A stretch of DNA of 64,000 nt. It comes from Chiridota heheva. Lineage: Eukaryota; Echinodermata; Holothuroidea; Apodida; Chiridotidae. Numbering within the stretch: position 1 is the stretch's first letter; every line of letters begins with the position of its first letter. Below, piece by piece: positions 1 to 11,108 of this stretch. Both the position numbers and the translations under genes were made by a program. Where the stretch lies: the NCBI GenBank assembly GCA_020152595.1, contig JAIGNY010000071.1:1-64000 (forward strand), written 5' to 3'. The notes below the pieces were generated by a model. That model was not told the origin of the DNA. It made no database searches and saw nothing but the letters and a program-made list of their open reading frames with translations.

Positions 1-160
1 ACATTGCCAATCCAATAGAATGGTCAATGTACATTTTTGAAATCCCCATGACCTTTTAACCCAAGATGGCCGCCATCCGCCATTTTGTAAAACAAGAAAA
101 CGTCATATTATTTGACACCAAATGAGCTATAAATGACAAACGTAATGTCATTTTAACAAA
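1..160. repeat. Left inverted repeat arm (partial, runs off window)
   Basis: Reads as the reverse complement of 5,462-5,618 with few differences. Shared landmarks are 'catgacctt', 'ccaagatggcc' and 'gaaaac.tcatat'. It also contains the 'gccatccgccat' core of the ~163-bp repeats on the right side. Confidence 0.85.
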
Positions 161-783
161 ATGGCCATGGGCCCACCTCTGCCCCGGGCCTGGGGTACGG
201 TGCCCCCATGGTTGGCGCTAGCGACTTCAAGCAAGGGGAGATTTATTCATTTCAACCGTCAATAACATATACCATTGCTTGAAGTAACAATGATAAAGCA
301 TTGGGAAAGTCCCTTATTCCCCTATCCCCCGATAGGGCCAACCCAGCCCCCCCCCTCCCCTTCCCTCTCGGCGAGCCTGCCTGTACATAGCACTTAGACC
401 TACACATAATATCCCTTGCATAAGCCCAAAATCGGTCTCAAGTGCTTGTCCTATCAATGCTTGCACTTTATTAAGGCTCTTATTGTTATCCATACAAATA
501 ACTTATTGGACACCATTTTGAATTACATGCTGTACAACTTCTTAAGCACATGCGATTGGATGAAAGTTTTTAAGCCATTCAGCAAAAGCAGAAATAATGC
601 CATGTGAAGGTGGGTTTCATTTTTATTTCATTTTCAGTATAATATAGACATTTTAAGGAACACATAGGCAGTAAATATATTTCTTAAGGGTGAAAGTGTA
701 TCAATAACAGCATATTTTGATATAGAAAGAAAGTTGTTGTGGCCCACAATGTATCAAGTTGTTGTTTTGCCAGGTCCCTGTAC
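160..783. other. No gene seen between left arm and MULE-like insertion
   Basis: Contains a C/G-rich stretch near 170-370 and then AT-rich sequence. The 63-residue reading frame at 416-607 has no recognisable motif. Probably a 5' non-coding part of the decayed element. Confidence 0.5.
775..783. repeat. 9-bp target-site duplication, left copy
   Basis: 'tccctgtac', identical to 2,386-2,394; the next base outward differs (g versus c), so the duplication is exactly 9 bp. Confidence 0.85.
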
Positions 784-2385
784 GCAATCGACAGAATCTT
801 CAACCGGGTGTCTTTTTATGCCGTCATAGCAAAGTAGACGCTTTTAGAACAATGACGTAATTTTTAAAAATCATTTTCGTAATATTGAACAATGGCAGAA
901 TGAATACTCGCGCGGCCTGTAAACACACGTGGGTCTGCGGTCAATTGCGAGACGACTACGGGAGGTGAAGGCTGTACTTAGTGAACTAGTGTAAAGCGGA
1001 ACTAATTATTCTCAATATTAAAAGTGATGATAAAAGAGTCAAGTTCGGGGTCCTTTTTTGTACCAGAATATTATAGATTTGGGATATTTTGTGATGTTTT
1101 CCAAAAAGTACCGTCTAATATCTCTCGGATGATGGTATTTTCGATAGGGGGTCACCAGCGGTTTTGGTTTTTCTTCTTCTTTTTTTAGGCTGATGTGAAG
1201 AGGTGTTGTACATAAGGACATTTTAATAATTTCATTGACGCCGTCAGTGTCCCCCTCCCCTAATCACTATAATAATTGTCCTCCCCCTTCCCATTCAATA
1301 TTGGCTATTGTTACTGCTTTTCCTGAAAATTTATGTTAAGAAAGGAATACATTTATTATGAAAGGGAGGATAGGGGGTTACAATTCTCGGAAAAATATTG
1401 AAAAAAACAAGGCACTATAACATATAAAGTTCTCAAAAAGCTGAAGTGTTCAGCCGTTTTGTCCAAAATTGTAGGCCTAGGCCTACCCCCAATACAAAAT
1501 ATATCCTATAATATTTCCTTCAACTTATAATGATCTGCAAGAATATAAACTGCAGTCACAAATGCTAAATTAACCCTGTTAACGGTAGGTAAGGAAGTTT
1601 TAGCATTATACGGAACACCCCACCTAAATCTATCACGGACCCCCTTCTGAATCCCAAATCCCATCACACTCCCCAAATACCAAATCAGCCCCCCCAAATA
1701 CCAAATCAGCCCCCTCACCCAAGTCACGAGCCCCAAATCACTAACTACCTAAATAATAAAACCATATGTCACTGACCCCTATTCACCCCATTCACCCCAC
1801 CCCGTGGAGTGGGACTAATTATAAGTATAGAGTAATTATTAAGTATAGCCTAATCTTAGACCCCAGATAGTCTAGGCCATTCTACTTCCATTCAATAACT
1901 TGGAAGTTCAAGCACTTGTATGACACCTGATGAAATCCCTCCACCTATTCAGTGCTGTCATGCAAAATAAATGACACACTATCCATTTAATAGTCCCTCA
2001 GACTCCATAACAAATGCTATTTAGAATTTGCTATCAGTCATAGTTGTATAGTAAGTTGCTGCCTATGGATACAACTAACTGGCCAACGCTAGTGTTACTG
2101 CTGTTAACGTGCGTGGGACCCAAGAAACAAACATTTAGATATTAACAAAGTAAAAAGTATCAGGATATCCCGCGGGAAATTTACAAAAACTTTAATCAGG
2201 TGATGTATCACATGACGGTGTGTGCAGAATCATAGTGGCGTTTATGCGTTATAATTTATGACTTCCAGTATGACATCACTCTGTGTAAGCTGCAGTAACA
2301 AGAAATGACGTCAAAAAGCCAAAAGAAGAAATGACGTCAAAATGACGTCATAAAAAGACACCCGGTTGAAGATTCTGTCGATTGC
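784..2385. mobile_element. Non-autonomous MULE-like DNA transposon, 1.6 kb
   Basis: Perfect 37-bp terminal inverted repeats at 784-820 and 2,349-2,385 (outer bases 'gcaatcgacagaatcttc' and its complement) are flanked by a perfect 9-bp direct repeat 'tccctgtac' at 775-783 and 2,386-2,394. A 9-bp target duplication with long inverted ends is typical of Mutator-like elements, so that class is inferred. No transposase-like frame is visible inside; short frames at 1,039-1,221 and 1,506-1,736 have no motif. The right subterminal region holds three TGACGTCA palindromes (2,306, 2,332, 2,343). The perfect ends and target duplication suggest a fairly recent insertion. Confidence 0.85.
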
Positions 2386-2394
2386 TCCCTGTAC
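2386..2394. repeat. 9-bp target-site duplication, right copy
   Basis: 'tccctgtac', matching 775-783 and abutting the right terminal inverted repeat. Confidence 0.85.
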
Positions 2395-2548
2395 CCATTG
2401 TAGCCTACATGTTGTAATATATGTGTGCAAACAACAGTGTTTGTGTGGTATCAGAAGGATTTGCTTCTTTCATTGTAATAAACAAAATTAATTTGAAATA
2501 TTCACTGTCTTTGGGAGCTTTGGAAAGCTAAGGTACGGACCATTATTA

Positions 2549-5067
2549 TTGAAAATAATACATATGACACCAATTAGAACATGCCCTTCGACTAAAGTCA
2601 TTTTAGAATCTTTAAAACTACGGAAGCCTGTAAAAGCGTCAAGCGTGGAGTTCGCTGTCTGCGGCTATTCTACGAGACTGGTCCACCATGCCTTAGACAA
2701 AAGATTAGAAGGTGCTCCTTTATCTAAAGAGGTAAAGGCCTCCATTGCTAAGCTCCATCATTCGAACAAGCACAGGAACTTTCTGATGCACATACAGAGT
2801 TGGAGAGCAATGCTGAGTTGAAAGACCTTGTTGACACTCTCTTCACGGATTTTGAGGGTGCCTCTTTTGCAGAATACTGGATATCCTTTATGGAAATGGT
2901 GGAAATTCTGACACAAAACATCCATGCACTTAGATCAAGTAATTGGACTGAATTTAAACTCGCTAAAACTGCTTCCGTGGTTGCAGATATCGACAAGGAC
3001 AAGTACGGAAGGCATCTTCCGATTTTACCGCAGGACTTGATTCTCTTCCTAAAGATCAGGCTGCATTCATGGAGAGCGGCATGTTTGCACAATCAATGAC
3101 TGGAAAACCATATTCATGCGTGGCTCTAGACATATGGATAGAATCAACAATGAATAAGGGCTCGAAGCTGAAGTCTGGTTGGCTGGTCATTTTCAACAAT
3201 GAAAAGCAGCTCCTGTCAAATACTCGCAATGTGAATAATGTAAATCGGGTCAGAGCAAGTGTCCATCGCCATGCTGATCTCAACAAACAAGGCAAAGTGA
3301 AGCATGCTGATAGCTCATCAAGTAAAATGAAGAAGGACGAACAGGCAGTACATGATATAAGTGCATGTCTGTCAGAATTTCAGTGTGATCCATTTGACCA
3401 TACAAACCAGAATCTTCAATCGTTACAATCTGGAATCCCAGCTTCGGCAATTCTCGCTGCTGACTTCAAATCAGCAAAGGAGGATGGAACAAGGAAATTA
3501 AAAGAGTTTATGAAAGAGAGAGTGTATTCTAAGTCCAAGTCTCTCAACGACAGAGTTCCCCGCAGCAAGTGACAAAACTTTTCAAAGCAAGAACTGCAGA
3601 GAATCACTGTTGAGAACGTGAAAGGAAAAACTGAGGAAATGGAAAATAAAGCCTTATTCTCTCAGTGTTCTTGCGTTGGTGGAGACAAGCGGGGCCCTTC
3701 AACTTGAAGATGTGCTGCAGCACCGGGTTACAGCTGAGTGTCTGGCTATCTTCAATGCTAATGGAACTATGCGTAAGACACAAAAGAGCAAGCTGCAGCA
3801 AAAATTAACAATGACTGTCATTCCAGAGCCTGATGTTTATACATCTATTATTGACATGGGTCTAATCTGGCGCCTGACCACTCCTACCACAGAAGACAGA
3901 GAGAAGGGAGATGGTACCAAATATACTTGGGGAGATTATGCACAAAAGCTGGTGCGCTCTGTTCTAGCAAGACACAAGAATGCAGAGCGAATTATTTGTG
4001 TTAACGATTCATATGATCAGAACCACTCAATCAAAGACAGTGAGAGAATTCTCACCAAAAGCATTTGCCAATCAGAAATGTTTACATGAAGTCAAAGGAC
4101 AAATTTCCGTCTAATAAGGAATTCCATGCTCTTCTGAGTAAACCTGAGAACAAGCTTCGTCTTCAAGCATTCATTCAAACTGCATTTCAGAACTCAGCAA
4201 AGATCACTAGCACTGAGATCATCTACGGGGTGTAGTGGGTAGTACTACTAAAAACCTGACAACAGACAAGATTGTATCAGCACTTTCATGCGATCATGCA
4301 GAGGCAGACACTGCCATGTTCACCATATATAGTGTGCTGCGGTCAGAGGGATATACAAAAGCTGTTGTTCTTGACACCGAGGACACGGACAACTATGTAC
4401 AAGCGGCATATGTTGCTCAAATGACTTTAGGACCAACGTTGTTGAAACGCAAACACCAAACTGATCTCTGCCCGGTGTTTATGCAATGAGGCAATGACAG
4501 CATCCATCATCCAACTGCATGTACTCACTGGATGTGACCACAACTCTGGCTTTTATGGAGCAAGCAAGAGACTCATCGCAGATTGCCTGGAAAAGTCTCA
4601 AGAGGCGCACAACCTGTTAGCAGCATGTGGAACTTGCCTCCCAGTGACACAATTAAGGGGTCATAACTGATTTGGAGTGGTTTGTCATTAGATATGTCTA
4701 TTGTGATACCAAAAGCAAGACTTTTGCGGATGTTCGAGCTGCAAAGTGGAGAGCTCAGAAGAAGAAAAGCACTGTTCAACTTGTGTCTGACTCAGACAGT
4801 CTCTGTCCACACTTGGAGAACGCAAATTATCTTGCATATTTGCAAAGACATTACACACTCCAAAGTCATCCCTCTCTGATTGGCCGTGGATGGCATCTTG
4901 TAAATGGCATGTGTTTGCCAATCCGATCTACTCAGCCCCCACTTCCGCCATCCATATCCCTACCTTCAGCACCACAGACAGCTGCAAACCATGATAATAC
5001 CAGTGAAAGTGATGGCAGTGATCTTGACACCTCCTGCAGTGAAACAAGTGAAGACAGCGACGCTTGA
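2549..5067 (+). pseudogene. Broken gene of a TE-associated family with EADT...DTD nuclease-like motif
   Basis: Consecutive plus-strand blocks in shifting frames add up to one protein of a family repeated many times in cnidarian, mollusc, lancelet and echinoderm genomes, usually annotated as uncharacterised. Blocks: 2,549-2,800 (N-terminal), 2,800-3,060 (ends in a 'YGRHLPI' region), 3,069-3,570 (with 'SGWLVIF' and 'CDPFDHTNQNLQSLQSGI'), 3,676-4,085, 4,087-4,235, 4,238-4,489 (with 'CDHAEADT' followed by 'DTEDTDNYV'), 4,520-4,660 (with 'HVLTGCDHNSGFYG') and 4,672-5,067, ending in an acidic Ser-rich tail. The EADT and DTD acidic pairs resemble the XPG-I/PIN-like metal site of FEN nucleases; that parallel is inference. 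Breaks: frame changes near 2,810, 3,065, 3,570-3,676, 4,085, 4,490-4,520 and 4,660, and a stop at about 4,232. Not functional. Confidence 0.7.
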
Positions 5068-5340
5068 ATAGTATGAAGAGACTGCATAGCCATGGCGGAA
5101 TATAGTGTCTGGATGACAACTTATTAGATCAAGATATTAAAATGTCATGTGTCATGAAACTGTAAAATAAACAGTGGGCTAATAACATTAAAATTGATAT
5201 CAAAACCCTTTCAATATCCACCTTAAGTGCCATACATGTACTGTAAGGTTTAACGTTTTTATGGTGGCCGTCGCATATCGTATTAATTATAATTTCAACA
5301 GAATTACATTGCAAGAATTTTTATTAAAAACACCCGATTA
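5068..5340. other. 3' non-coding part of the decayed element
   Basis: AT-rich, no reading frame with a recognisable motif. Sits between the stop of the broken gene and the first ~163-bp repeat. Confidence 0.5.
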
Positions 5341-5950
5341 GTCAACTTCTGGGGATTTCGGATATTCAAAATTTCAGACGGTGGCCATCTTGGAATTAAG
5401 GGTTGTGATAATCCCTTTAACTCTTCAGTATCCATTCAAAAAAGATGTTTATGATATAATTAAAATGGTACCTAACTTGACAGTCTTTAATAGCTCATCT
5501 GGTGTCAAATATATGATGTTTTCTTGTTTTTTAAAAATGGCGGATGGTGGCCATCTTGGGTTTAAAGGTCATGGGGATTTCAAAAATGTACATTGACCAT
5601 TCTATTGGATTGGCAATGTCAAAATTATCACAAAATGACACCTCATTTGTTATCTTAGCTAATATGGGTCAAGAAATATGAGGTTTTATGTTTTTCAAAA
5701 TGGCGGATGGCAGCCATCTTGGATTTAGGGGTTCTGGGGATCCCAAAACTGTACAATGTGAGTTACATTGGATTTGTAATGCCATAATCATGTGAAAATG
5801 ACACCTCATTTGTCATTTTAGTTTATTTGGGGCCATAGGTATGAATTTTTGTTTTTCAAAATGGCGGACGGCGGCCATTTTGAAAATTGCCAATTTACAC
5901 AATTTTCCCAACATTTTTGAGAGGTTCATAGGAGCTAATTTTTTTAAAAA
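5341..5950. repeat. Subterminal ~163-bp tandem repeats (about four copies)
   Basis: The motif 'atggcgga(t/c)gg..gccat(c/t)tt' recurs near 5,378, 5,541, 5,704 and 5,867, about 163 bases apart. Each copy is followed by a variant of 'gg.tttaagggt..tggggat' and 'acctcatttgt'. The second copy is the one matched by the inverted arm at 1-160. Confidence 0.75.
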
Positions 5951-6029
5951 TTAGTTCCCAAAGACAAATCCACCAAGAAACAAAGGTCCGAACGAAATGG
6001 TCACAGAATCCCTCAAAATGACCCTACTA

Positions 6030-6724
6030 GATGGTGTATGCGACATGGGCTAAAATATCAAATGGGAAATAGGGTGGGACGGAAGACATTGGACATGTAT
6101 GGGATTACGTACAAATATTAAGATATAGGCAGGGGCATCATAGGACCAGGGACCTAAATAGCAGGTCCCTGAGAGGACATAGGATGAATTGGCATATGGG
6201 ACAGGGTGGGATGGAATAGTGGGTGTGATGGCGGACATGTCTAAAACAGAATAAGCATATGGACATAGGATGGCTTATGGCATAAGGTGGGATGGAGGTT
6301 CGGATTATATATGGGACATAGTGTGGGATATCATATGGGTAGGAGGTTTGGTATGGAGGTTGGGATGGCATAGCTTGTCTCTTGTGCTCTCTCTTATGCT
6401 CAGTTTTTTTCAAGGTATGAACAGGTATAACCTTTATATTTACCAAAAGATCTTGAAAAACCTTGAATTTCAAAATTTGGAAATTTTTAATGAATGCTAA
6501 GTTCTTGTTTTAATTCTTGTTCATTGTAGCCAGATTCTCCCATTCAAAATAGTTGAGGGAAGGACCGAAAAAGGATTATCATACTGTACAAATTTTTAAA
6601 AATGCAATTAGGAAATCTTTAACATTCCACATCTCCTGAATGGTATATGATATCAACTTGATTTTTGTACTCAATTGGATCACAAAGTATGTTTTTCAAA
6701 TAAAATCTTACAGAAAACCAAGTT
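6030..6724. repeat. Fold-back left arm (unique part)
   Basis: Reverse complement of 15,803-16,495, from 'gatggtgtatgcgacatggg' at the outer edge to 'cagaaaaccaagttgtga' at the inner edge, which runs into the 13-bp array. Includes degenerate 'gggtgggatgg..atatgggac' minisatellite units (about 6,070-6,370) of the same kind that continue from the right arm to 19 kb. Confidence 0.9.
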
Positions 6725-9700
6725 GTGACTAGAGGTTGTGACTGGAGGTTGCGACTGGAGGTTGCGACTGGAGGTTGCGACTGGAGGTCGCGACTGGAGG
6801 TCGCGACTGAAGGTCGCGACTGGAGGTCGCGACTGGAGGTTGCGACTAAAGTTGCGACTGGAGGTTCCGACTGGAGGTTGCGACTTTGATGTTGCGACTA
6901 AACTTGCGATTTGATTTAGGTTGCGACTAATGTAGCGACTGGAGGTTGCGACTGGAGGTTGCGACTGAAGGTCGCGACTGGAGGTCGCAACTGGAGGTTG
7001 CGACTGGAGGTCACGACTGAAGGTCGCGACTGGGGGTCGCGACTGGGGGTCGCGACTGGAGGTCGCGACTGGAGGTTGCGACTGTGATGTTGCGACTAAA
7101 CTTGCGATTTGATTTAGGTTGCGTCTAATGTAGCGACTGGAGGTTGCGACTGGAGGTTATGACTAAAGTTGCGACTGGAGGTTGCGACTTTAATGTTGCG
7201 ATTTGATTGAGGTTGCGATTTGATTGAGGTTGCGACTTGATTGAGTTTGCGACTTGATTAAGTTTGCGACTTGAAGGTCGCGACTGGAGGTTGCGACTGG
7301 AGGTTGCGACTTTGATGTTGCGACTAAACTTGCGATTTGATTTAGGTTGCGACTAATGTAGCGACTAGAGGTTGCGACTGGAGGTTATGACTAAAGTTGC
7401 GACTGGAGGTTGCGACTTTGATGTTGCGACTTAACTTGCGATTTGATTGAGGTTGCGATTTGATTGAGGTTGCGACTTGATTGAGTTTGCGACTTGATTG
7501 AGTTTGCGACTGGAGGTTGCGACTTTGAGGTTGCGACTGGAGGTTGCGACTGGAGGTTGCGACTGGAGGTTGCGACTGGAGGTTGCGACTGGAGGTTGCG
7601 ACTAGAGGTTGCGACTAGAGGTTGCGACTAAAGGTTGCAACTGGAGGTTGCGTCGGGAGGCTGCGACTAGAGGTTGCGACTAAAGTTGCGACTGGAGGTT
7701 ACGACTAAAAATGCGACTGGAGGTTGCGACTTCGATGTTGCGACTAAACTTGCGATTTGATTGAGGTTGCGATTTGATTGAGTTTGCGACTTGATTGAGT
7801 TTGCAACTTGATGTTGCGACTTAAGGTTGCGAATTCGAATTTGCGACTGAAGTTGCGATTTTATTAAGGTTGTGATTTGATTGAGTTTGCGACTTGAGGT
7901 TGCGACTTGAGGTTGCGACTGGAGGTTGCGACTAGAGGTTGCGACTGGAGGTTGCGACTAAAGGTTGCGACTGGAGGTTGCGACTGGAGGTTGCGACTGG
8001 AGGTTGCGACTGGAGGTTGCTACTAGAGGAATTGCGACTGGAGGTTGCGACCGGAGGTTGCAACTGGAGGTCGCGACTAAAGTTGCGATTGGAGTTTGCG
8101 ATTGGAGTTTGAGACCGGAGTTTGCGACCGGAGTTTGCGACCGGAGTTTGCGACCGGAGTTTGCGACCGGAGTTTGCGACCGGAGTTTGCGACCGGAGTT
8201 TGCGACCGGAGTTTGCGACCGGAGTTTGCGACCGGAGTTTGCGACCAGAAATTGCGACCGGCGTTTGCGACCGGAGTTTGCGACTTTGCTGTTGCGACTA
8301 AAGTTACGATTTGTTTGAGGTTGCAATTTGATTGAGGTTGCGACTTGTTTGAGTTTGCGACTTGATTAAGTTTGCGACTTGAGTTTGCGACTTAGGGTTA
8401 CGACTTTGAGGTTGCGACTAAAGTTGCGACTGGAGGTTGCGACCGGAGGTTGTGACCGGAGTTTGCAACGAAGGTTGCGGCTGGAGGTTGCGACTGGAGG
8501 TTGCTACTAGAGGAATTGCGACTGGAGGTTGCGACGGGAGGTTGCAGCTGGAGGTCGCGACTAAAGTTGCGATTGGAGTTTGCGATTGGAGTTTGCGACC
8601 GGAGTTTGTGACCAGAGTTTGCGACCGGAGTTTGCGACCGGAGTTTGCGACCGGAGTTTGCGACCGGAGTTTGCGACAGGAGTTTGCGACCTGAGTTTGC
8701 GACAGGAGTTTGCGACCGGAGTTTGCGACCGGAGTTTGCGACCGGAGTTTGCGACTGTGCTGTTGCGACTAAAGTTACGATTTGATTGAGGTTGCAATTT
8801 GATTGAGGTTGCGACTTGTTTGAGTTTGCGACTTGATTAAGTTTGCGACTTGAGTTTGCGACTTAGGGTTGCGACTTGAGGATGCGACTAAAGTTGCGAT
8901 TTAATTGAGATTGCGACCAGAGGTTGCGACCGGAGGTTGTGACCGGAGTTTGCGACTTTGCTGTTGCGACTAAAGTTGCAATCTGATTAAGGGTGCGATT
9001 GGATTGAGGTTGCGAGTTGTTTGAGTTTGCGACCTAATTAAGTTTGCGACTTGAAGTTGCGACTTGAGGTTGTGACTTTAAAATTGCGACTTAAGTTGAG
9101 ATTTGATTAAGGTTGCGATTTGATTGATGATGCAACATGATTGAGTTTGCGACTTGATTTAGTTTGCGACTTGAGGTTGCGACTTGAGGTTGCGACTGGA
9201 GGTTGCGACTGGAGGTTGCGACTTTGAGGTTGCGACTGGAGGTTGCGACTGGAGGTTGCGACTGGAGGTCGCGACTGGAGGTCGCGACTGGAGGTCGCGA
9301 CTGGAGTTGCGACTGGAGTTGCGACCGGAGGTTGCGACCTTAGTTTGCGACCGGAGGTTGCGACCGGAGTTTGCGACCGGAGTTTGCGACCGGAGTTTGC
9401 GACCGGAGTTTGCGACCGGAGTTTGCAACTTTGCTGTTGCGACTAAAGTTGCAATTTGATTGAGGTTGCGATTTGATTGAGCTTGCGACTTTTCGAGTTT
9501 CCGACTTGATTAAGTTTGCGACTTGAGGTTGCGACTTTGAGGTTGCAACTTTGAGGTTGCAACTAAAGTTACGATTTAATTGAGGTTGCGATTTGATTGA
9601 GGTTGCAACTTGTTTGAGTTTGCGACATGATTAAGTTTGCGACTTAGAGTTGCGACTTTGAGGTTGCGACTAAAGTTGCGATTTGATTGAGATTGCGACC

Positions 9701-9735
9701 GGAGGATGCACCTGGAGGATGGAACCGGAGTTTGC
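6725..9735. repeat. 13-bp minisatellite array, plus sense ('ggttgcgactgga' and variants)
   Basis: Head-to-tail 13-bp units, with sub-blocks of 'ccggagtttgcga' (for example 8,110-8,250 and 8,590-8,750) and 17-bp 'gcgatttgattgaggtt' variants. Higher-order duplication is visible: the block near 8,018 recurs near 8,502 (484-bp shift). Because 13 is not a multiple of 3, long open frames appear by chance and are not genes. Confidence 0.95.
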
Positions 9736-10640
9736 GCATCGAGTTTGCGATCGAGTTTGGCGATCGAGTTTGCGATCGAGTTTGCGATCGAGTTTGCGAC
9801 ATCGAGTTTTGACGAGTTTGCGACGAGTTTGCGACGAGTTTGCGATCGGAGTTTGCGACGGAGTTTGCGACGAGTTTGACGAGTTTGCGACGAGTTTGCG
9901 ATCGAGTTTACGACGGAGTTTGCGACGGAGTTTGCGATCGGAGTTTCGAGACGGAGTTTGCGATCGAGTTTGCGACGGAGTTTGCGACGGAGTTTGCGAC
10001 GAGTTTATGATCGAGTTTGCGACGGAGTTTGCGATCGAGTTTGCGATCGAGTTTGACGGAGTTTTGATCGGAGTTTGCGACGGAGTTTATCGAGTTTACG
10101 ATCGAGTTTGCGACGGAGTTTGCGATCGGAGTTTCGCATCGAGTTTGCGACGAGTTTGCGACGAGTTTGCGATCGAGTTTGCGACGAGTTTGCGATCGGA
10201 GTTTGCGACGAGTTTGCGACGAGTTTGACGAGTTTGCGACGGAGTTTTGCGATCGAGTTTGCGACGGAGTTTGCGATCGAGTTTGCGACGAGTTTGCGAT
10301 CGAGTTTGCGATCGAGTTTGCGACGAGTTTGCGACGAGTTTGCGACCGAGTTTGCGACGAGTTTATGATCGAGTTTGCGACGAGTTTGCGACGGAGTTTG
10401 CGATCGAGTTTGCGATCGAGTTTGCGACGGAGTTTGCGACGAGTTTGCGATCGGAGTTCTGCGACGATCGAGTTTGCGACATCGAGTTTGCGATCGAGTT
10501 TGCGACGGAGTTTGCGACGAGTTTGCGATCGAGTTTGCGATCGAGTTTGCGATCGGAGTTTGCGACGAGTTTGCGACGAGTTTGCGACCGAGTTTGCGAC
10601 GAGTTTGCGACGGAGTTTGCGATCGAGTTTGCGACGAGTT
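9736..10640. repeat. Short-unit variant array ('gagtttgcgatc' / 'gagtttgcgacg')
   Basis: Irregular 12-13-bp units with GATCGA or GACGGA steps between 'gtttgc' cores. It looks like an expansion of a variant 13-bp unit. It lies between two copies of a duplicated segment (about 9,360-9,735 and 10,650-11,000). Confidence 0.9.
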
Positions 10641-11108
10641 TGACGAGTTTGCGACCGGAGTTTGCGACCGGAGTTTGCGACCGGAGTTTGCGACCGGAGT
10701 TTGCAACTTTGCTGTTGCGACTAAAGTTGCAATTTGATTGAGGTTGCGATTTGATTGAGCTTGCGACTTTTCGAGTTTCCGACTTGATTAAGTTTGCGAC
10801 TTGAGGTTGCGACTTTGAGGTTGCAACTAAAGTTACGATTTAATTGAGGTTGCGATTTGATTGAGGTTGCAACTTGTTTGAGTTTGCGACATGATTAAGT
10901 TTGCGACTTAGAGTTGCGACTTTGAGGTTGCGACTAAAGTTGCGATTTGATTGAGATTGCGACCGGAGGATGCACCTGGAGGATGGAACCGGAGTTTGCG
11001 ACCAGAGTTTGCGACCGGAGTTTGCGACCGGAGTTTGCGACCGGAGTTTGCGACCGGAGTTTGCGACCGGAGTTTGCGACCGGAGTTTGCGACCGGAGTT
11101 TGCGACCG
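10641..11108. repeat. 13-bp array, duplicated segment
   Basis: Repeats the text of about 9,360-9,735 with a 1,280-bp shift, including the odd 'gaggatgcacctggaggatg' run at both sites. It then expands 'ccggagtttgcga' units up to the GC-rich core. Confidence 0.9.

Larger units (their letters stand above)
1..5960. mobile_element. Decayed DNA element with inverted subterminal repeats and a broken nuclease-like gene
   Basis: The first ~160 bases are the inverted copy of 5,462-5,618; both begin or end with the same 'acattgccaatcc' block and carry the 'atggcggatggtggccat' motif. Between them lies one broken gene (2,549-5,067), the arrangement of an autonomous DNA transposon. The element starts left of the window, so its true ends and any target duplication cannot be seen. 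The right side carries further ~163-bp repeats to about 5,900. A MULE-like element (784-2,385) is inserted between the left end and the gene. That this is one element is inferred from the inverted ends plus enclosed gene; the superfamily is not known to me. Confidence 0.55.

Noticed and set aside
6725..9735. Telomere or centromere identity for the 13-bp arrays
   Set aside because: No TTAGGG-type repeat; the arrays are short and flanked by element arms, and nothing in the sequence indicates a chromosomal landmark.
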